Positions 1 to 11,357 are shown, numbered from the stretch's first letter. The stretch is DNA of 64,000 bases from Mytilus edulis (GCF_963676685.1 NC_092350.1:65961674-66025673), one strand, 5' to 3'. The notes: generated by a model from the letters alone, not told the origin. A program made the numbers and translations.

Positions 1-480
1 TGCTTTTCTCTGAATTTTCTATTGTGACGACATGAAAAAAGGCAACCAAGATTGATGACGTCACATAGACAGAACGCATCTTTGTGCATATCATTTGAGA
101 GAAGGCATAATTTGCCTGCATATATAAGAAACCGATCTAGATGTCACCAACAGATCTTAATCTCGTGAAATACGATATTTATCCACTCGAGACAGTTAAA
201 AAAAAAAGAACACGAGCCACGGAGTTTGTTATATTTGTTCTTCTCATTGTTGGCTAGTTGTTCGTTTCAATAAAGACAAATGTTCGATAAAATAAACAAA
301 CTAAATCATGAACAATTGCACAACCTCATGACAAAATTATCGTACGTCGCACTCTTCGATATGACGACGTTTCATACTGTGAAAAAAGGGATAGCCTAAA
401 CTTCTGATATCTACAGATAAGGATCTACACTTATTAACTTTGTTTAACAAAATGCGTTATATGTTACTTTCGGTATAGGA
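1..480. other. Left-edge stretch, no gene seen
   Basis: There is a TATATAAG box-like sequence near 121 and a TGACGTCA palindrome near 55, both plus/minus ambiguous, but no downstream coding frame supports a promoter. This stretch probably belongs to the first intron of the DUF1399-like gene. Confidence 0.3.
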
Positions 481-496
481 TTAAAAAAAATAGTAC

Positions 497-666
497 CTGA
501 AGATAGCTTGCCTTACTAAATTCCCTTCATAAAGATTCCCTTCTTTGTCGACAAGATGCAGAAACTCTATTTGTTTTTTGGCTGCGTCTACCAAATCAAC
601 ATTAAATTTTATATCTTCATACGCTAAATTTGAAGTCATCTTTGTTTTGAAAACCCCAGCCTGCAT
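497..666 (-). CDS. First coding exon of a glycine-rich-domain (DUF1399/GRDP-like) protein, partial
   Basis: The minus-strand frame opens with ATG at 666 and runs about 56 codons to a good splice donor (CAG|GTAC, exon end 497). The core VDLVDAAKKQIEF followed by LHLVDKEGNLYEG and LVRQAIFR matches, from memory, the start of the DUF1399/glycine-rich-domain family, whose pattern is DLV-AAK-QL-FL--VD----LY-G--L--AI-RYE. Typical members are cytosolic proteins several hundred residues long, so this is only the N-terminal exon and the gene continues leftward out of the window. A second Met ten codons in (MTSNLAYEDI) could be the real start. A candidate acceptor (TTCTATTGTAG) lies just upstream, so the ATG may sit in an exon with a short 5' UTR. 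Codon content is less A+T-rich than the flanks. Function in animals is poorly known and I do not assign one. Confidence 0.6.
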
Positions 667-2740
667 TATGTCACTTCCAAATAATCACTACAATAGAAAT
701 ATGGCATATACAGACAAATGGTAATATAATCAAATCTCATTATGTATATAGATTATAACATGTCAAAACGAGGGCCGATAAAGGGTCTGGTATGAAAAAT
801 GACATGTAATGATCCTTCTATCATATACTTCAGCAGTAGAAATACAGACAAGAACTATCAATATTTTGTCTTTATTTGATATTTAAGATAACAATTTACA
901 CACAACCAAATACAAATTTCATTTAAAATTCAAACTATTGTATCCATTTTTTATTTAGATGACATCAACAAATTATGTTTATTTATTCTGTATTATCAAC
1001 AAAACATTTAAGACAATTAACATCTCAAATAGGACTTATGTTTTCTATTAACCTATATGTAGTGGAAAGGAAGTTGTATGTATACCTATATCGAAGCCAA
1101 ATAAAGGGACACACTATGGATCATAAATTAAATAGATACCAGGATTGAAATTTATTTTATATGTGATGATCAATACATATGTAGAGTTAATTGTATTGTA
1201 TTTAAAGCTTGAACTTTATAAAAACTTGATTTTACTGTCGCAAATATCAGTTTATCTTGTTCCCCTAGCCGTCGCTTGGTGAACTCAATTTGCAACTGTT
1301 AATAAAATTCACGTTTTACGAAGGCTCAACTGAGAATACTTTTATTTCCTTTTTTATGTAATCCTTCAAATTACTGACGCTAATAACGAGTATAATCATC
1401 GCTGTGTTGGTCCGGTATAAAAGTTAGTATCAACAACCAACAAAACGAAATACCAAATTATATTTTTTTTCGATAGGGGCGCTGCAAATTAAATCTGAAG
1501 AGTAAAAACATCTGCAAATGGCAGCTAAAAGAGAAATAAAGGCAATTGGATATGCCTTGAAGTCTTAAAAAAATAATTTCTGAACTGTGCAGACATATGT
1601 GGATTTTTAAGAATTTAGAAAAACAAATTGTTTAAGGGGTTGCTACTCAAAATCTGAAGATTTCTTTTAAACGAAGAGTTCCCGAATAGGAACGTTAAAA
1701 TCATTCCATCGAAATGTACATGAATGCATTTCCGAATTAGTTGATCGTTATCTAATAACTGATTTACAGATGACGAACAAAATATGTCGATTTATTTAGC
1801 TCAATCTCTTTCTATTTTTTTTTTATAAAATATGACCCTACAAAATCGACCAGGACGTCATTAGACAAAGTTATCAATGTAATACGACTGTTGATTTCCC
1901 TATAAGTCTTTGTTAAATTTGCGCTTTTCAAAAAATTGTTCAGAATATTATCTTTGTTTTCAATAAAGTAATTCTTTGCATATGTTTAATCCTGTCCAGT
2001 ACTATAGAAAAAAATCACATAATGTTGCATTGCATATACGATAATAACCATCAACCTTTCTTATTCTTGTGTACAAGCTTTAGTAACCTCAAGTTTCTAA
2101 AATAATTTATTAAACACAATTATAAAAATAATAATGGTGCTTTGAAACATCCACGATATATGTTTATGAGACATTTACTGCAATGCAATGTAAGATGAAT
2201 TTTCTAAAACTATCAAATCCAAAGGAATATTTTGTCGACCTTTTTTCGTATTCAACCAGATATGACGTACTACGATTTGATGGTATTAAACCTAGAGGAA
2301 CCAGACCTGATTGCCCATTCACATCATTTGAGACAACCCGACGGTTTTTATTCTTAGACTTTAGATTTTCATGTCTGGTTTTTTCATACTGTTATTTGGA
2401 TATCGATTGATTTTCGTTTTTGTCATTGCAATGTCATTTTGTTTTCCCCTTATAAAATTTTAAATTCCTTGGGTATCTTAAGCCTCATAACTGTGTCTAT
2501 AATTTCCAAAAACAAGAATTATATCTGACTCCGTTTTAAATATCCTAGCGAGATTTATGTTGCTGTTTATCATCTACTATTTTTCTTTGATGGTTTTGTT
2601 CATGCGTTCTTGTTTGATTGGTTTTACATTTGTTATGTCTAATCCACCTATAGCTTGCTACAATGTATGGCTTTTAAAAGCTGTACATTTTTGTGTTTTA
2701 ATGCCAGTTTTTGGCACTGCTTACGGACTATTTCGTGGCG
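667..2740. other. Intergenic, two short unrecognised frames
   Basis: No exon could be supported. A plus-strand 75-codon frame at 2183-2410 and a 77-codon frame at 2557-2790 (hydrophobic start, then GTAYGLFRGGKFLLIDEAG) are not recognised. The second runs into the SINE at 2745 and is probably repeat-derived. Confidence 0.35.
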
Positions 2741-2744
2741 GCAA

Positions 2745-2915
2745 GTTTTTGTTGATTGATGAAGCTGGAGTGCCCGGAGTGCCCATATAAAATCACGGAA
2801 CTTAGATCGGAAGACTGACAATACTAGTTAATTAAAATTATAATCAGTTGCAACCGAACGAGCGGGGTTAGAACTTACAGCCTCAGTGAGACAACTCAGC
2901 CACCGAGGTCCCTCG
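2745..2915 (-). mobile_element. tRNA-headed SINE, minus strand
   Basis: Read on the minus strand this begins with a tRNA-like head (CCTCGGTGGCTGAGTTGTC as A-box region, a degenerate B box, GCTCGTTCGGTTGCAACTG) followed by a body with the 'actgacaatactagttaatt' block. The same family occurs at 9772-10035 (plus) and 38905-39116 (minus). A and B boxes imply a Pol III-transcribed short retroelement moved by LINE machinery. Confidence 0.6.
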
Positions 2916-3717
2916 CCGTAAAACGAACAATACTTGCTAATTTCTGCATTACTTGATGTCATTGGCAATAATTCGGTGCATTCGTATATTGTATGTGGTT
3001 TATTGTAATACAAGTAGTTATCGATAAGTTAATTTGATTTGCGAGAATATAACGAACAATCGTGGAAAAAAGAGCTATGTTAAAAATACTAATGATAAAA
3101 GAAAAAAAAAAACAGAATAGATAAATCATATAACTGCAGAAACAAATACAAATACAATATTATACATTTCTTTGGAAATTTACAGGACTACTTCAAAGGT
3201 AAAAGTTACTTCCCTACAAATTTAAATGAATACAGAAATAAAAACCCCCTTTCCATCCTTAGTAAACGTTTTGTGTACCTGTCTAATCAATCATGTCATG
3301 CATAGACTTAAAAGACAAATTTGACTTGGTACACATTAAAATTTATAAAAAAAAACCAATGCTGTATTTGTTTGTTATATCATTTACATTCAATTTGTTA
3401 CTCTGACAAACACTAAACAATTGAAGGAAAACCGTTCAAATCAGAAATCAAATTATGTTTGTGATTGCATATCCAAATTTGTATTCAATTTCCCAACTAT
3501 TAAGATGAAAACAACTTACAAATGTCAACATCAAGGAAACTGCTTACTCTAACAGGCCACCATGCAGGCAGGTTATATATATTGCTTAGTTAATTGAATC
3601 GTTTTGAAAGTATCTTTAATAATACGTTAAAATAAACTTACCTTTATCTGTAACATTTTTACTTATTGCTTTATACTTATATTTCCTAGCAAAAGGTAGA
3701 ATATTTACATCAAGCTG
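2916..3717. other. Intergenic, nothing recognised
   Basis: A+T-rich sequence without a supported exon, RNA gene or clear repeat. Confidence 0.4.
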
Positions 3718-3968
3718 GAATTGTTTATGTCTACTATCACAGACGGGAATTGTTTATGTCTACTATCACAGACGGGAATTGTTTATGTCTACTATCATAG
3801 ACGGAATTGTTTATGTCTACTATCACAGACGGGAATTGTTTATGTCTACTATCATAGACGGAATTGTTTATGTCTACTGTCACAGACGGGAATTGTTTGT
3901 GTCTACTATCACAGACGGGAATTGTTTATGTCTACTATCACAGACGGGAATTGTTTATGTCTACTATC
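3718..3968 (+). repeat. 29-bp minisatellite, about nine copies
   Basis: Unit ggaattgtttatgtctacta + tcacagacg, repeated at 3718, 3747, 3776, 3804, 3833, 3861, 3890, 3919 and 3948 with units of 28 or 29 bp and a few substitutions (catagac for cacagac, one tttgtgtc). Because 28 and 29 are mixed, the reading frame shifts through the array. The apparent repeated peptides are therefore artefacts. There are no unique spacers, so it is not a CRISPR array. Confidence 0.95.
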
Positions 3969-5417
3969 AATGATCCATGGTGAAAGTTTATTGGAGGAAA
4001 AGTAGGGCATGTATGTTAACTAAAAGATGACATCTTAATAAATGTAATTACTTCTGACATTATATGTAAAACAGACTAATGTGCATCCTCCCAAGAATAC
4101 ATTAATTTAACACGTTAAAACAACTTTTAAACATTACAGAAATACTGCAATAATTGAGAATTGTTTAGTTTAGTCGCTTTTCGCTTACAGGTAAATGTAT
4201 AAGACGTTAAATTGATTTGTCAATTAAAACTTGACAAACAGATGTTTTGTTTAAGAAAATAATCATTAATCTCATATAAAATGATTGTGAAAAACAGATA
4301 TTTGATAGACAAGAACACGTCATAATACAAAGTTCTTTTTGATGTAATTCTGCACTCATTGTAGATTGAAGACCAAAAAATGAAAATAACCATTGACAGA
4401 ACTATTCATCTACTTAGATACTTGTATATTGCAAATATTGTAGTGATCAATTAACACCTCGAAAGTAATGCAAAATTAAAAAAAAAACAATATCGCAATA
4501 TCAACTCATCTTTATTTCACGTGCACCATGATTATGTCATAAATGTTTATCAGGACCTAGATCATGTTATTTTCGGCAACACATCCGAAAGATGATAAGA
4601 ACCTCAACGTGTATAGTGATAATAAAGCAGACTTATTCATTTTAGCATACTTAATCATTTTGAATGGATGAACTTGGTGAGATTTTTTTAAAAAAATGTT
4701 TACATTTTATAATCAGCATGATATTTATATCTATAATTATGATATTTGCAGTTCTGAATTGCTCTCAAGTAACATAAATTTTGCATCAAGCATTGATTAC
4801 TTTGAACCAATTGTATGTAAACAATTGTTCAATAACAGTAGATTTTTTGTCTCTAATTAATGCGCCTTTCTAGAGATTGAGTAACTGTGTCAGTTGAATT
4901 GGAACAACATTTAAATGTCAGTTAGTATAAAATACATTGGTTAATTACTAAAAATAGGAAACCCCGATACATGTTGAAATTAAGGCTCAGTGACCAAATG
5001 CAATTCATAATCTTCTTTCGACCCAGCACTTTCATTCGAATGTACAGTTTTACGTGTATTTCACAAATATGATTTGGTTTGGATTTGAAAGTCGTATATA
5101 TTCCTAAAACATCAATCAGTGTGAATGGCTTTAAACATTTACTACAATCACTTCTAAACAATTTATAGTACGTATATGCAAATTTCATTTAATTAATTTT
5201 CTCTCTAGCTTATTTAATACGAACATTTAATTTATCAAAAATCTTGCGTTTGTTTTTTATATCAAGACTGCAGAAATAAAATATGTACATCGAAGGAAAA
5301 TTATGTTTGTTTGTAACATATTTCGCTGTAAACATTGTTGTATCTCTGCAAAAAAAGTAATTAAATGCATTTTGATAATGGTAATTCCAATAAAATGACA
5401 ATAATATTTTGTTAACA
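3969..5417. other. Intergenic, downstream of sPLA2 gene 1
   Basis: No exon or recognised element. This is the 3' flank of gene 1. Confidence 0.4.
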
Positions 5418-5419
5418 CA

Positions 5420-5425
5420 TTTATT
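5420..5425 (-). promoter_or_regulatory. AATAAA polyadenylation signal overlapping the stop codon
   Basis: GAA-TAA-ATG: the stop TAA lies inside AATAAA. Equivalent hexamers occur at the stop of genes 2 and 3 and 7 bp beyond the stop of gene 4, implying a very short 3' UTR. Confidence 0.55.
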
Positions 5426-5551
5426 CTCTCCCCTTACAATGCGTATCATGGTTTATATTGTAGTTGTCTAGATTAAACGTGTTGTTATGAAGACAGTCCA
5501 CAAATGTTTTATCACACATGCATACTCTTCTCTTACATGAATTGGGACTAT
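5421..5551 (-). CDS. sPLA2 gene 1, 3' terminal exon
   Basis: Acceptor ATTTTCAG at 5552, in phase with the GAT codon split across the junction. Encodes SPNSCKRRVCMCDKTFVDC and then LHNNTFN to a TAA stop at 5421-5423. C-M-C-D supplies the Asp of the catalytic network. Most similar to the gene 3 exon at its start (SPNSC) and to genes 2/4 in the middle (VDCLHNNT). Confidence 0.88.
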
Positions 5552-8500
5552 CTGAAAATATAACAAAGACATATTACAACACTGAATTATCAATTTACTT
5601 TATTGGAGGTCATGTGATATATAAAACAATAAAGATATAACTGTATATTCGTGAACCAAACACACGACAAAGAGGGCATATGTGGAGCAGGATCTGCTTA
5701 CCCTTCCGGAGCACCTGAGATCACCCCTAGTTTTGGTGGGGTTCGTGTTGTTTATTCTTTAGTTTTCTATGTTGTGTCATGTATACTATTATTTTTCTGT
5801 TTGTCTTTTTCATTTTTAGCCATGGCGTTGTCAGTTTGTTTTAGATTTATGAGTTTGACTGTCCCTTTGATATCTTTCGTCCCTCTTTAAACTATATAAC
5901 ATTGGTAGTAAATTTGAGAAACATGATGGTAATAATTTTAATAATAATAAAACAAATATCAATAACAACAACAAAGCATAAATGATAATTATCATAATTT
6001 AAGAAGGAAATCAGATGATGACAATGATTGATCGCTGTGTAAATTAACTGCATAATCAGGACGGGAACAAGTCTAACTGTCACATGTACCTTTTTAAAAG
6101 CCTTTGATATGACCAGGTATGTCTTCAAACCAATGAATCCCACTATTGAGGTAAACACGCTACCACACCATCGAGGGAGTTTAAACAATTCAGCATAGCC
6201 ATGTTCCCAATCATACATAGTGTGAGCAAGGCTCCGTGTCGAAGGCCGTACTTTGACCTATAATTTTTTACTTTTACAAATTGTGACTTGAATGGAGAGT
6301 TGTCTCATTGGCACTCACACCACATCTTCTTCTATTTTAAGACATTCATCTAAATTCAAATTTGACATGTTTTTTTTTATAGATGAAGCCTCTGTCAATA
6401 TGTTATATTTACATGTCAGCGTTGACAAAATATGCAATGTGAATTATTGAAGGAGAAACACATACATTTCTGTTTCTTATACATCATAAAACAAACCACA
6501 ATTAGACTAATTTATTCATTGCAGTTCATGTAGTTTCGAAAATTGCAGTGTTACTATGCATGACATAGCATATTAACTCCTACAAATATGAACAAGTGCA
6601 GATTATCGTAACGTACATGTCTATTGTACTAAGAAGGTAAAAGATGGGGGTGAGGATAATTTAACTTGAATGTTGAAGATTGTTTATATTTATTTATTAT
6701 GTCAACGACTATTTTACTAGGAATTATACTATGCTATGCATGATATTAACAATATTGAGGATATTTTGATAGAGTTATTTGTTTTGCCAAGCTTAAATAA
6801 AAGGCAAATGCTTCGCTATTATAATGTATCCACATTTGCAAAATGTTGATTAATGTTAAGTCAATAGATTTCTTATTTACAATATTTTGTATGTGTTTTG
6901 ACTTTTTAACATTTTTGTTAAGATCTTGATCAGAAAGAACTGTAACCAATTAAAAATGAAACGATTATCATTTCGAAAATAGTTGCTTTACCTTGACAGT
7001 TAACTGTTTTATTTTGGAGATCATATGCATAAGGCCACGTCTTAGGCCAACATGCGTCTACACGACCATAGCAATCATCATGGTCTTTGCAACATCTGCA
7101 AAACAAAACGAAAATGAATGAGCAAACAAATGGCATAAAATAAGGAAAACAGAAATAACGACTCTCGATTTTAACTTTCGTCAATGATTGAAAAAAGTTT
7201 CGTTAGAAACGATCATAGACATACACATGCACGTTCATAATTAGAAGTAAATATTAATTAGACTCAGTGTGAAGTAACATGAAAGATTCACAATCTGTAT
7301 TTTTATTTTATGTTTCTATTACTATATTTGAGATATAGTATAGTGTTCAGGAATTTAGCATATATCATCATATCATCAAATAACATGAATAACATCAATG
7401 ATAAACGTCATTTTCGAACGGTTATTGTATTTCAAAAAGTGAAATACCAAAATTACCGAACTTCCAGCAGATTCAGAAAACGAAAGGGTTTAATCAAATG
7501 GCATCATTGAAAGCTCAATCTCATTAAACGAATAAATAGCAACATTCATGTTCATGACTTGGAACAAGCATTTTCTCTTTAAAAGACCACTTTACGACAA
7601 AGTGTCGGTTCAATCGGATAGCCTTATCATTTTTTTTTTAAATACATCATCTTTATAATAAAACTAATTTAAGACCAGTGACGCGTACTGTATATACATA
7701 TAGAATAGTACATAGCAAAATCCTTATCGCATGCTGTATCACCACGAGAAACCAATATCAGTCCCGAGGGCCGAAGGTTTTTTGCCATGTATTATTCTGT
7801 TTATCATATATTTTAATAGAATCAGATTCATGAGATATCCATTGTGTTTTAATCGTCCGAAATTATAAGCTAGAAAAGTATATTTTGATTTTATTGTATT
7901 TTTCAAACTGACTATTTTTTTTTATAGACTTTCTTATTTTCTTAATATCCACGTCGTAATGTCTCCTATAACCTTATCACATTCTCAATATACGTTAAAT
8001 ACCATGTATTAAAATACAATTTCCTGATTCATACATGTATTTTTTTAGATAGTCACGTAGGGGATACACCAGGATAAGTGTCCTATTATTTCAGCTAAAA
8101 TTAATATTCATCAAATACATATCATAAGATGTAGAAATGTTTAAAGTTTTATTGTTTATTTGGCGATGATATTATTCATGATCATTTTAATTTTCTGACC
8201 AGGTGAACAGCAAGAACATTTTCTTAAAAAGTTTGCTATTTATTCTAACCAAATTAAAATCGTAAAAAATTGCATTTGTGTTTAATCCATCAGGTAATGA
8301 AAACAAACTACACGAAAATTATGACAAAATGAACAATATCTTATTGTGTTTTTTTTTTTTATTTATATAAACAAGACACATTGTGTGCAACAAGAGCAAC
8401 ATAATATATATAGTATAACCACTCGTTAAGTTACAGGGTAATAAGTTTTGGAAAAATATCGATTTTAGTTGATATGATAGGATATTTTTCAAGTGGGAAC

Positions 8501-11357
8501 TCATTGTTTCCAATTATTCAAGGAAATACAGCAACTGGACTTCATAGGTCAAATGTTGACGTCATTCAAATTATGACGTCACGTCAGGTATGCGATAAGG
8601 GGTATGCGATACAGATTTAGCTATGCGATACGAGGTATGCGATACAGGGTAGGTGATACAGACTGGAGAAAAGAACCTTTATTAGATATACAAAATTGCT
8701 GTATTTTGTACTAAATATATGATAAATATAATTAGCATGTTGTATACGTTTTATTTTTCAAACTGTTATTTTTTTTAAGCATACTTACTGATCCACGCCA
8801 TCTAGAGGTTTGCTTTCACCATACCATCCACAAAAACAACCGTAGTCTAAAAGTGAAAAGGCTTGACCTGCTCCAAAATAATAGGTTAATTGATATGCAA
8901 AATTCCATATCGCTCTCTTATGTCTCACCGTTCTGGCCTCTGAAACACAAACATGTGCAATAATGTATATAATTTAGACAACACCGAACATCGTAGTGTT
9001 TACAAATTATTAGTTCATACTATTGTTTACGTTTCCATTTGTTGTTATGTTTGATCGAGTTTTAAGGGTTCGTGTTGCTTATTCTTAAGTTTTCTATATT
9101 GAGTCATGTGTACTATTGTTTTTCTATTTGTCTTTTTAATTTTTAGCCATTGTCAGTTATTTTCGATTTATTAGTTTGACTGTCACTCTGGTATCTTTCG
9201 TCACCCTTTTAAGGAAATATAAGACGATGGTCCGGATAAACCAAGTCAGTTAAAACAACAATGTCAATATTGCAAAGTCAACATTCGCTTTAGAGAGTTT
9301 CAAGTTTGATAACAAGTTCGCCATTACGAACAATGCGTTTATCTTTTACCGTATGCGTACCCTTGTTTGTTTTTAAATGTTTTCATATTAAATAAATCGT
9401 TCAAAATTTTCTATGGTACCTTATCATTCATGAAAATCTAACGTATTTTAATCTACAATTACGTTGCTAAAAACAATAGTGCAGAGAGGACGGCAAAAAA
9501 GACAATAATTGATTGTTTCCAACCCTGAGTTTACTTACCTCCTATATACATGTACATTATTATACACAATAAGCATGCCGTAATATTCTGAAATAAACAC
9601 AAATATGCATGTAATGGTAATGTGCAAATCAAGTGACAAATCTATCAAGAAATTAGAAGAAAATAAATCGATTTGTGTATCAACATTTTTTCTTTATTAA
9701 AAAAAAGTCAATACAGGATCTTTTTACAGTTTGTGATAACATGTCTACTATGATTGTAACTCAATATGATTACAGGGGGCCTTGGTGGCCAAGTGGTCTA
9801 AGTGCTACTGCAATAGCTAGCCAGTAAACACTCATGTTGTGGGATCGAACACCGCTCGTGCGGTTGCACTCGACTCCAATCTTATTTGACTAGGATGTCA
9901 GTTTTCTTATCGAAGGGTTGTTGTTTTCTCCGACTCTGGCTGCTACCACCTTTAAAAACTGACCGCTATGAAATAGCCAACAAGTGGCGCATGAAAGTGG
10001 CATTAAAACACCAACAATAAATCAATCAATCAGTATGATATAAGTCTTGATATTCATCAAAATTTGGTGTCTATGTTGAATGCATCTATCCAATCAAAGG
10101 TTAGTAAAAAATACAACTAGTACCGTTATATCTGCCTCATATTTTGACTGCCATGTTGAAACTGACAATAAAGGTCCGTTGAAAACAATACTTTCAGGCA
10201 ATAGGCAGATAGGTATGATTCCATTTTCCCAATTGTGAACATTTTATTTTTGTGTAGAAACATTTCAGCAGCGACATCATGCGAAGTTTATATCTTCCAT
10301 TTGATATTATATTACCAAGCATTAATTTCTTATCTTGATTAACTAAAAAGCTTGATCGAGGGTTGGTGCTCCCAAGGAAGTTGTTAAGCGAAGAGATCTA
10401 AGAGGATAAGTTAAAAGTATTTCCAAATTCCTCCAATGTTAACTTATGAATTAGACTTATTACATGTACCGGGTTTGTACTAACATTACCAACACTATGG
10501 TTTCTAAATTTGCAACATAATTGTTTACTCTTCCGGAGTACCTATAATCATTCAAAGTTTTGGTGGGGTTCATTTTTTTTCATTTTTTTTTCTATGTTGT
10601 GTGTTGTCTATTTTTGTCGTCAATTCGTCTTTTTTTAAGTTATTGGGTTGTCAGTTTATTGTCCACTCATGAGTTTCAATTTGGTATTGTTCGCCTCTCT
10701 TTTTCATACGTTTACATGGTGTATCCTTTCAAACAAGCATGTCTAAAAGGAAACTTTGAGATGATTAAAATACACAATAATAAATAAAAAGTCTTTGGTG
10801 CATTATAACAAACATATGCATGTAAGAGAATTGATCGTTCTTTACAAATGGACTTACCTGAAATTCATTTATTGAAAAATTAGCAGTGATTGCCCCATAG
10901 AAACCGTCTGTGAATCATAACTTTGGTAGTTGCTTTTTTTAAACGGTATTCAGTATAGCTTATACCTGTTAGTTTACTAAACATATATTTCATTTTTCTA
11001 TCAGTAATTTTAAATAAAAGAAATTCTATAAACATCCTATGGGAATTATTTTTTTGTGTAACTATTCTGTCTAGAAAAAGCAAGATATCCATCCACCAAA
11101 AGTTGAATGTTGAAATAACATAACCACTAAATATTCTATTCATCTGATATGTTTAAATATATTCCAGTTACAACATCCACACTGCATATTTCGATAAATG
11201 TACTCCTCATACATATCAGTGTTGTACAGTATTGTTGACGCTTAATGTGCGTTTGTCTTCAGAAGACTTGTAACTGACGCTTGGTCAAAAAAGTAAAACA
11301 AAACCAATATATTACGAAGTTACTTACACACAAAAGCTGCATAATAAGATTTTCTCA
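5421..11357 (-). CDS. Secreted phospholipase A2, gene 1 of the array (multi-exon)
   Basis: Proposed exons on the minus strand: 11328-11357 and 10858-10907 (candidate 5' exons), 9539-9587 (hydrophobic signal), 8789-8939 (propeptide and calcium loop), 6992-7095 (active site), 5421-5551 (3' end). sPLA2s hydrolyse the sn-2 ester of phospholipids outside the cell using Ca2+. Seen here: cleavage site R-H-K-R before AIWN; calcium loop DYGCFCGWYG; active site QCCKDHDDCYGR with His47 and Asp48 of the mature chain (canonical H48/D49) and the partner Tyr; C-M-C-D with the second catalytic Asp. The predicted mature chain is about 119 residues with 12 cysteines, normal for the group I/II/X-like fold (115-125). 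All internal junctions are GT/AG and in phase (1, 2, 1). The true start codon is not resolved. Repeats sit only in introns. It is the first of four same-strand paralogues; group assignment within the superfamily is uncertain. Confidence 0.85.
5645..5892 (+). repeat. Dispersed repeat family B copy in gene 1 intron
   Basis: Shares 'tttggtggggttcgtgttg', 'ctatgttgtgtcatgt', 'gccatggcgttgtcagttt' and 'tttgatatctttcgtc' with copies at 9060-9215, 10515-10715 and 13895-14025. The 79-codon plus-strand frame here is not conserved in the other copies and is probably non-coding. Confidence 0.7.
6205..6345 (-). repeat. Dispersed repeat family A fragment
   Basis: Read on the minus strand it carries 'agatgtggtgtgagtgccaa', 'tgagacaactctcc', 'ggccttcgacacggagcctt'. 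Longer copies are at 17895-18165, 37440-37945 and 46455-46963. Confidence 0.7.
6992..7095 (-). CDS. sPLA2 gene 1, active-site exon
   Basis: 104 nt, acceptor TTTTGCAG and donor CAAG|GTAAAG. Phase 2 in, phase 1 out. Encodes CCKDHDDCYGRVDACWPK and on to TVNCQ. The His-Asp pair and the following Cys-Tyr are intact. Confidence 0.92.
8555..8665. repeat. Short 'tatgcgata' repeats beside two TGACGTCA palindromes
   Basis: Four copies of tatgcgata plus a variant (taggtgata) at about 8590-8660, preceded by TGACGTCA-type octamers near 8557 and 8574. Located in the intron between the two catalytic exons of gene 1. The octamer matches a CRE consensus, but no regulatory role is shown. Confidence 0.5.
8789..8939 (-). 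CDS. sPLA2 gene 1, propeptide and calcium-loop exon
   Basis: 151 nt, acceptor GTTTCAG, donor CA|GTAAGT. Encodes EARTVRHKR|AIWNFAYQLT, then YYFG and DYGCFCGWYGESKPLDGVDQ. The dibasic KR marks the mature N terminus. The loop has the YGCxCG spacing, but the usual final Gly-Gly is YG-E. Confidence 0.92.
9060..9215 (+). repeat. Dispersed repeat family B copy
   Basis: Matches 5645-5892 ('gggttcgtgttgcttattct', 'tttagccattgtcagttatt', 'ggtatctttcgtcaccctt'). Confidence 0.65.
9539..9587 (-). CDS. sPLA2 gene 1, signal-peptide exon
   Basis: 49 nt, acceptor TTATTTCAG, donor GGAG|GTAAGT. Encodes NITACLLCIIMYMYIG and ends in phase 1, joining to the E-A-R of the next exon. The same exon in genes 2-4 keeps the A/V-C-L-L/M-C-I pattern, which supports this frame. 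Confidence 0.75.
9772..10035 (+). mobile_element. tRNA-headed SINE, plus strand, near full length
   Basis: Head: GGCCTTGGTGGCCAAGTGG (A box), then GGGATCGAACACC (B box). Body: ggttgcactcgactccaatc, 'ttctccgactctggctgcta', 'aagtggcattaaaacaccaa'. Tail: short (aatc) repeats at 10017-10030, typical of SINE 3' ends. It lies in the intron between the signal exon and the upstream candidate exon of gene 1. Confidence 0.8.
10515..10715 (+). repeat. Dispersed repeat family B copy
   Basis: Shares 'cttccggagtacctataatc', 'agttttggtggggttcat' and 'gttgtcagtttattgtccac' with the other family B copies. Confidence 0.65.
10858..10907 (-). CDS. sPLA2 gene 1, candidate upstream exon
   Basis: 50 nt, acceptor ATTCACAG, donor CAG|GTAAGT. 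In the only frame that joins openly to the signal exon it reads GFYGAITANFSINEFQ. The gene 3 counterpart (54256-54303) aligns (IYIINDLQ) but has a stop. An ATG (ATGAATTTCAG) just before the donor does not join in frame. Coding status is uncertain; it could be 5' UTR. Confidence 0.45.
11328..11357 (-). CDS. sPLA2 gene 1, candidate 5' mini-exon
   Basis: Donor TGTGT|GTAAGT and acceptor CATTCAG or GTGAG. The frame that joins to 10858-10907 reads KSYYAAFV. Counterparts at 28570-28601 and 54608-54639 read SNYAGFT and SNYAVFT in the same frame. Either an N-terminal coding exon or a conserved 5' UTR exon. Confidence 0.4.

Noticed and set aside
2557-2790. 77-codon hydrophobic protein.
   Set aside because: Its end runs into the SINE body at 2745, no splice sites or homology were recognised, and the composition fits repeat-derived sequence.
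3718-3968. CRISPR-like array.
   Set aside because: Repeats are directly contiguous with no unique spacers, in an animal genome.
10858-10868. Start codon ATGAATTTCAG (and ATGATCTTCAG in gene 3) as the sPLA2 initiator.
   Set aside because: Joining it to the signal exon puts that exon in a frame that hits a stop within ten codons in both genes.
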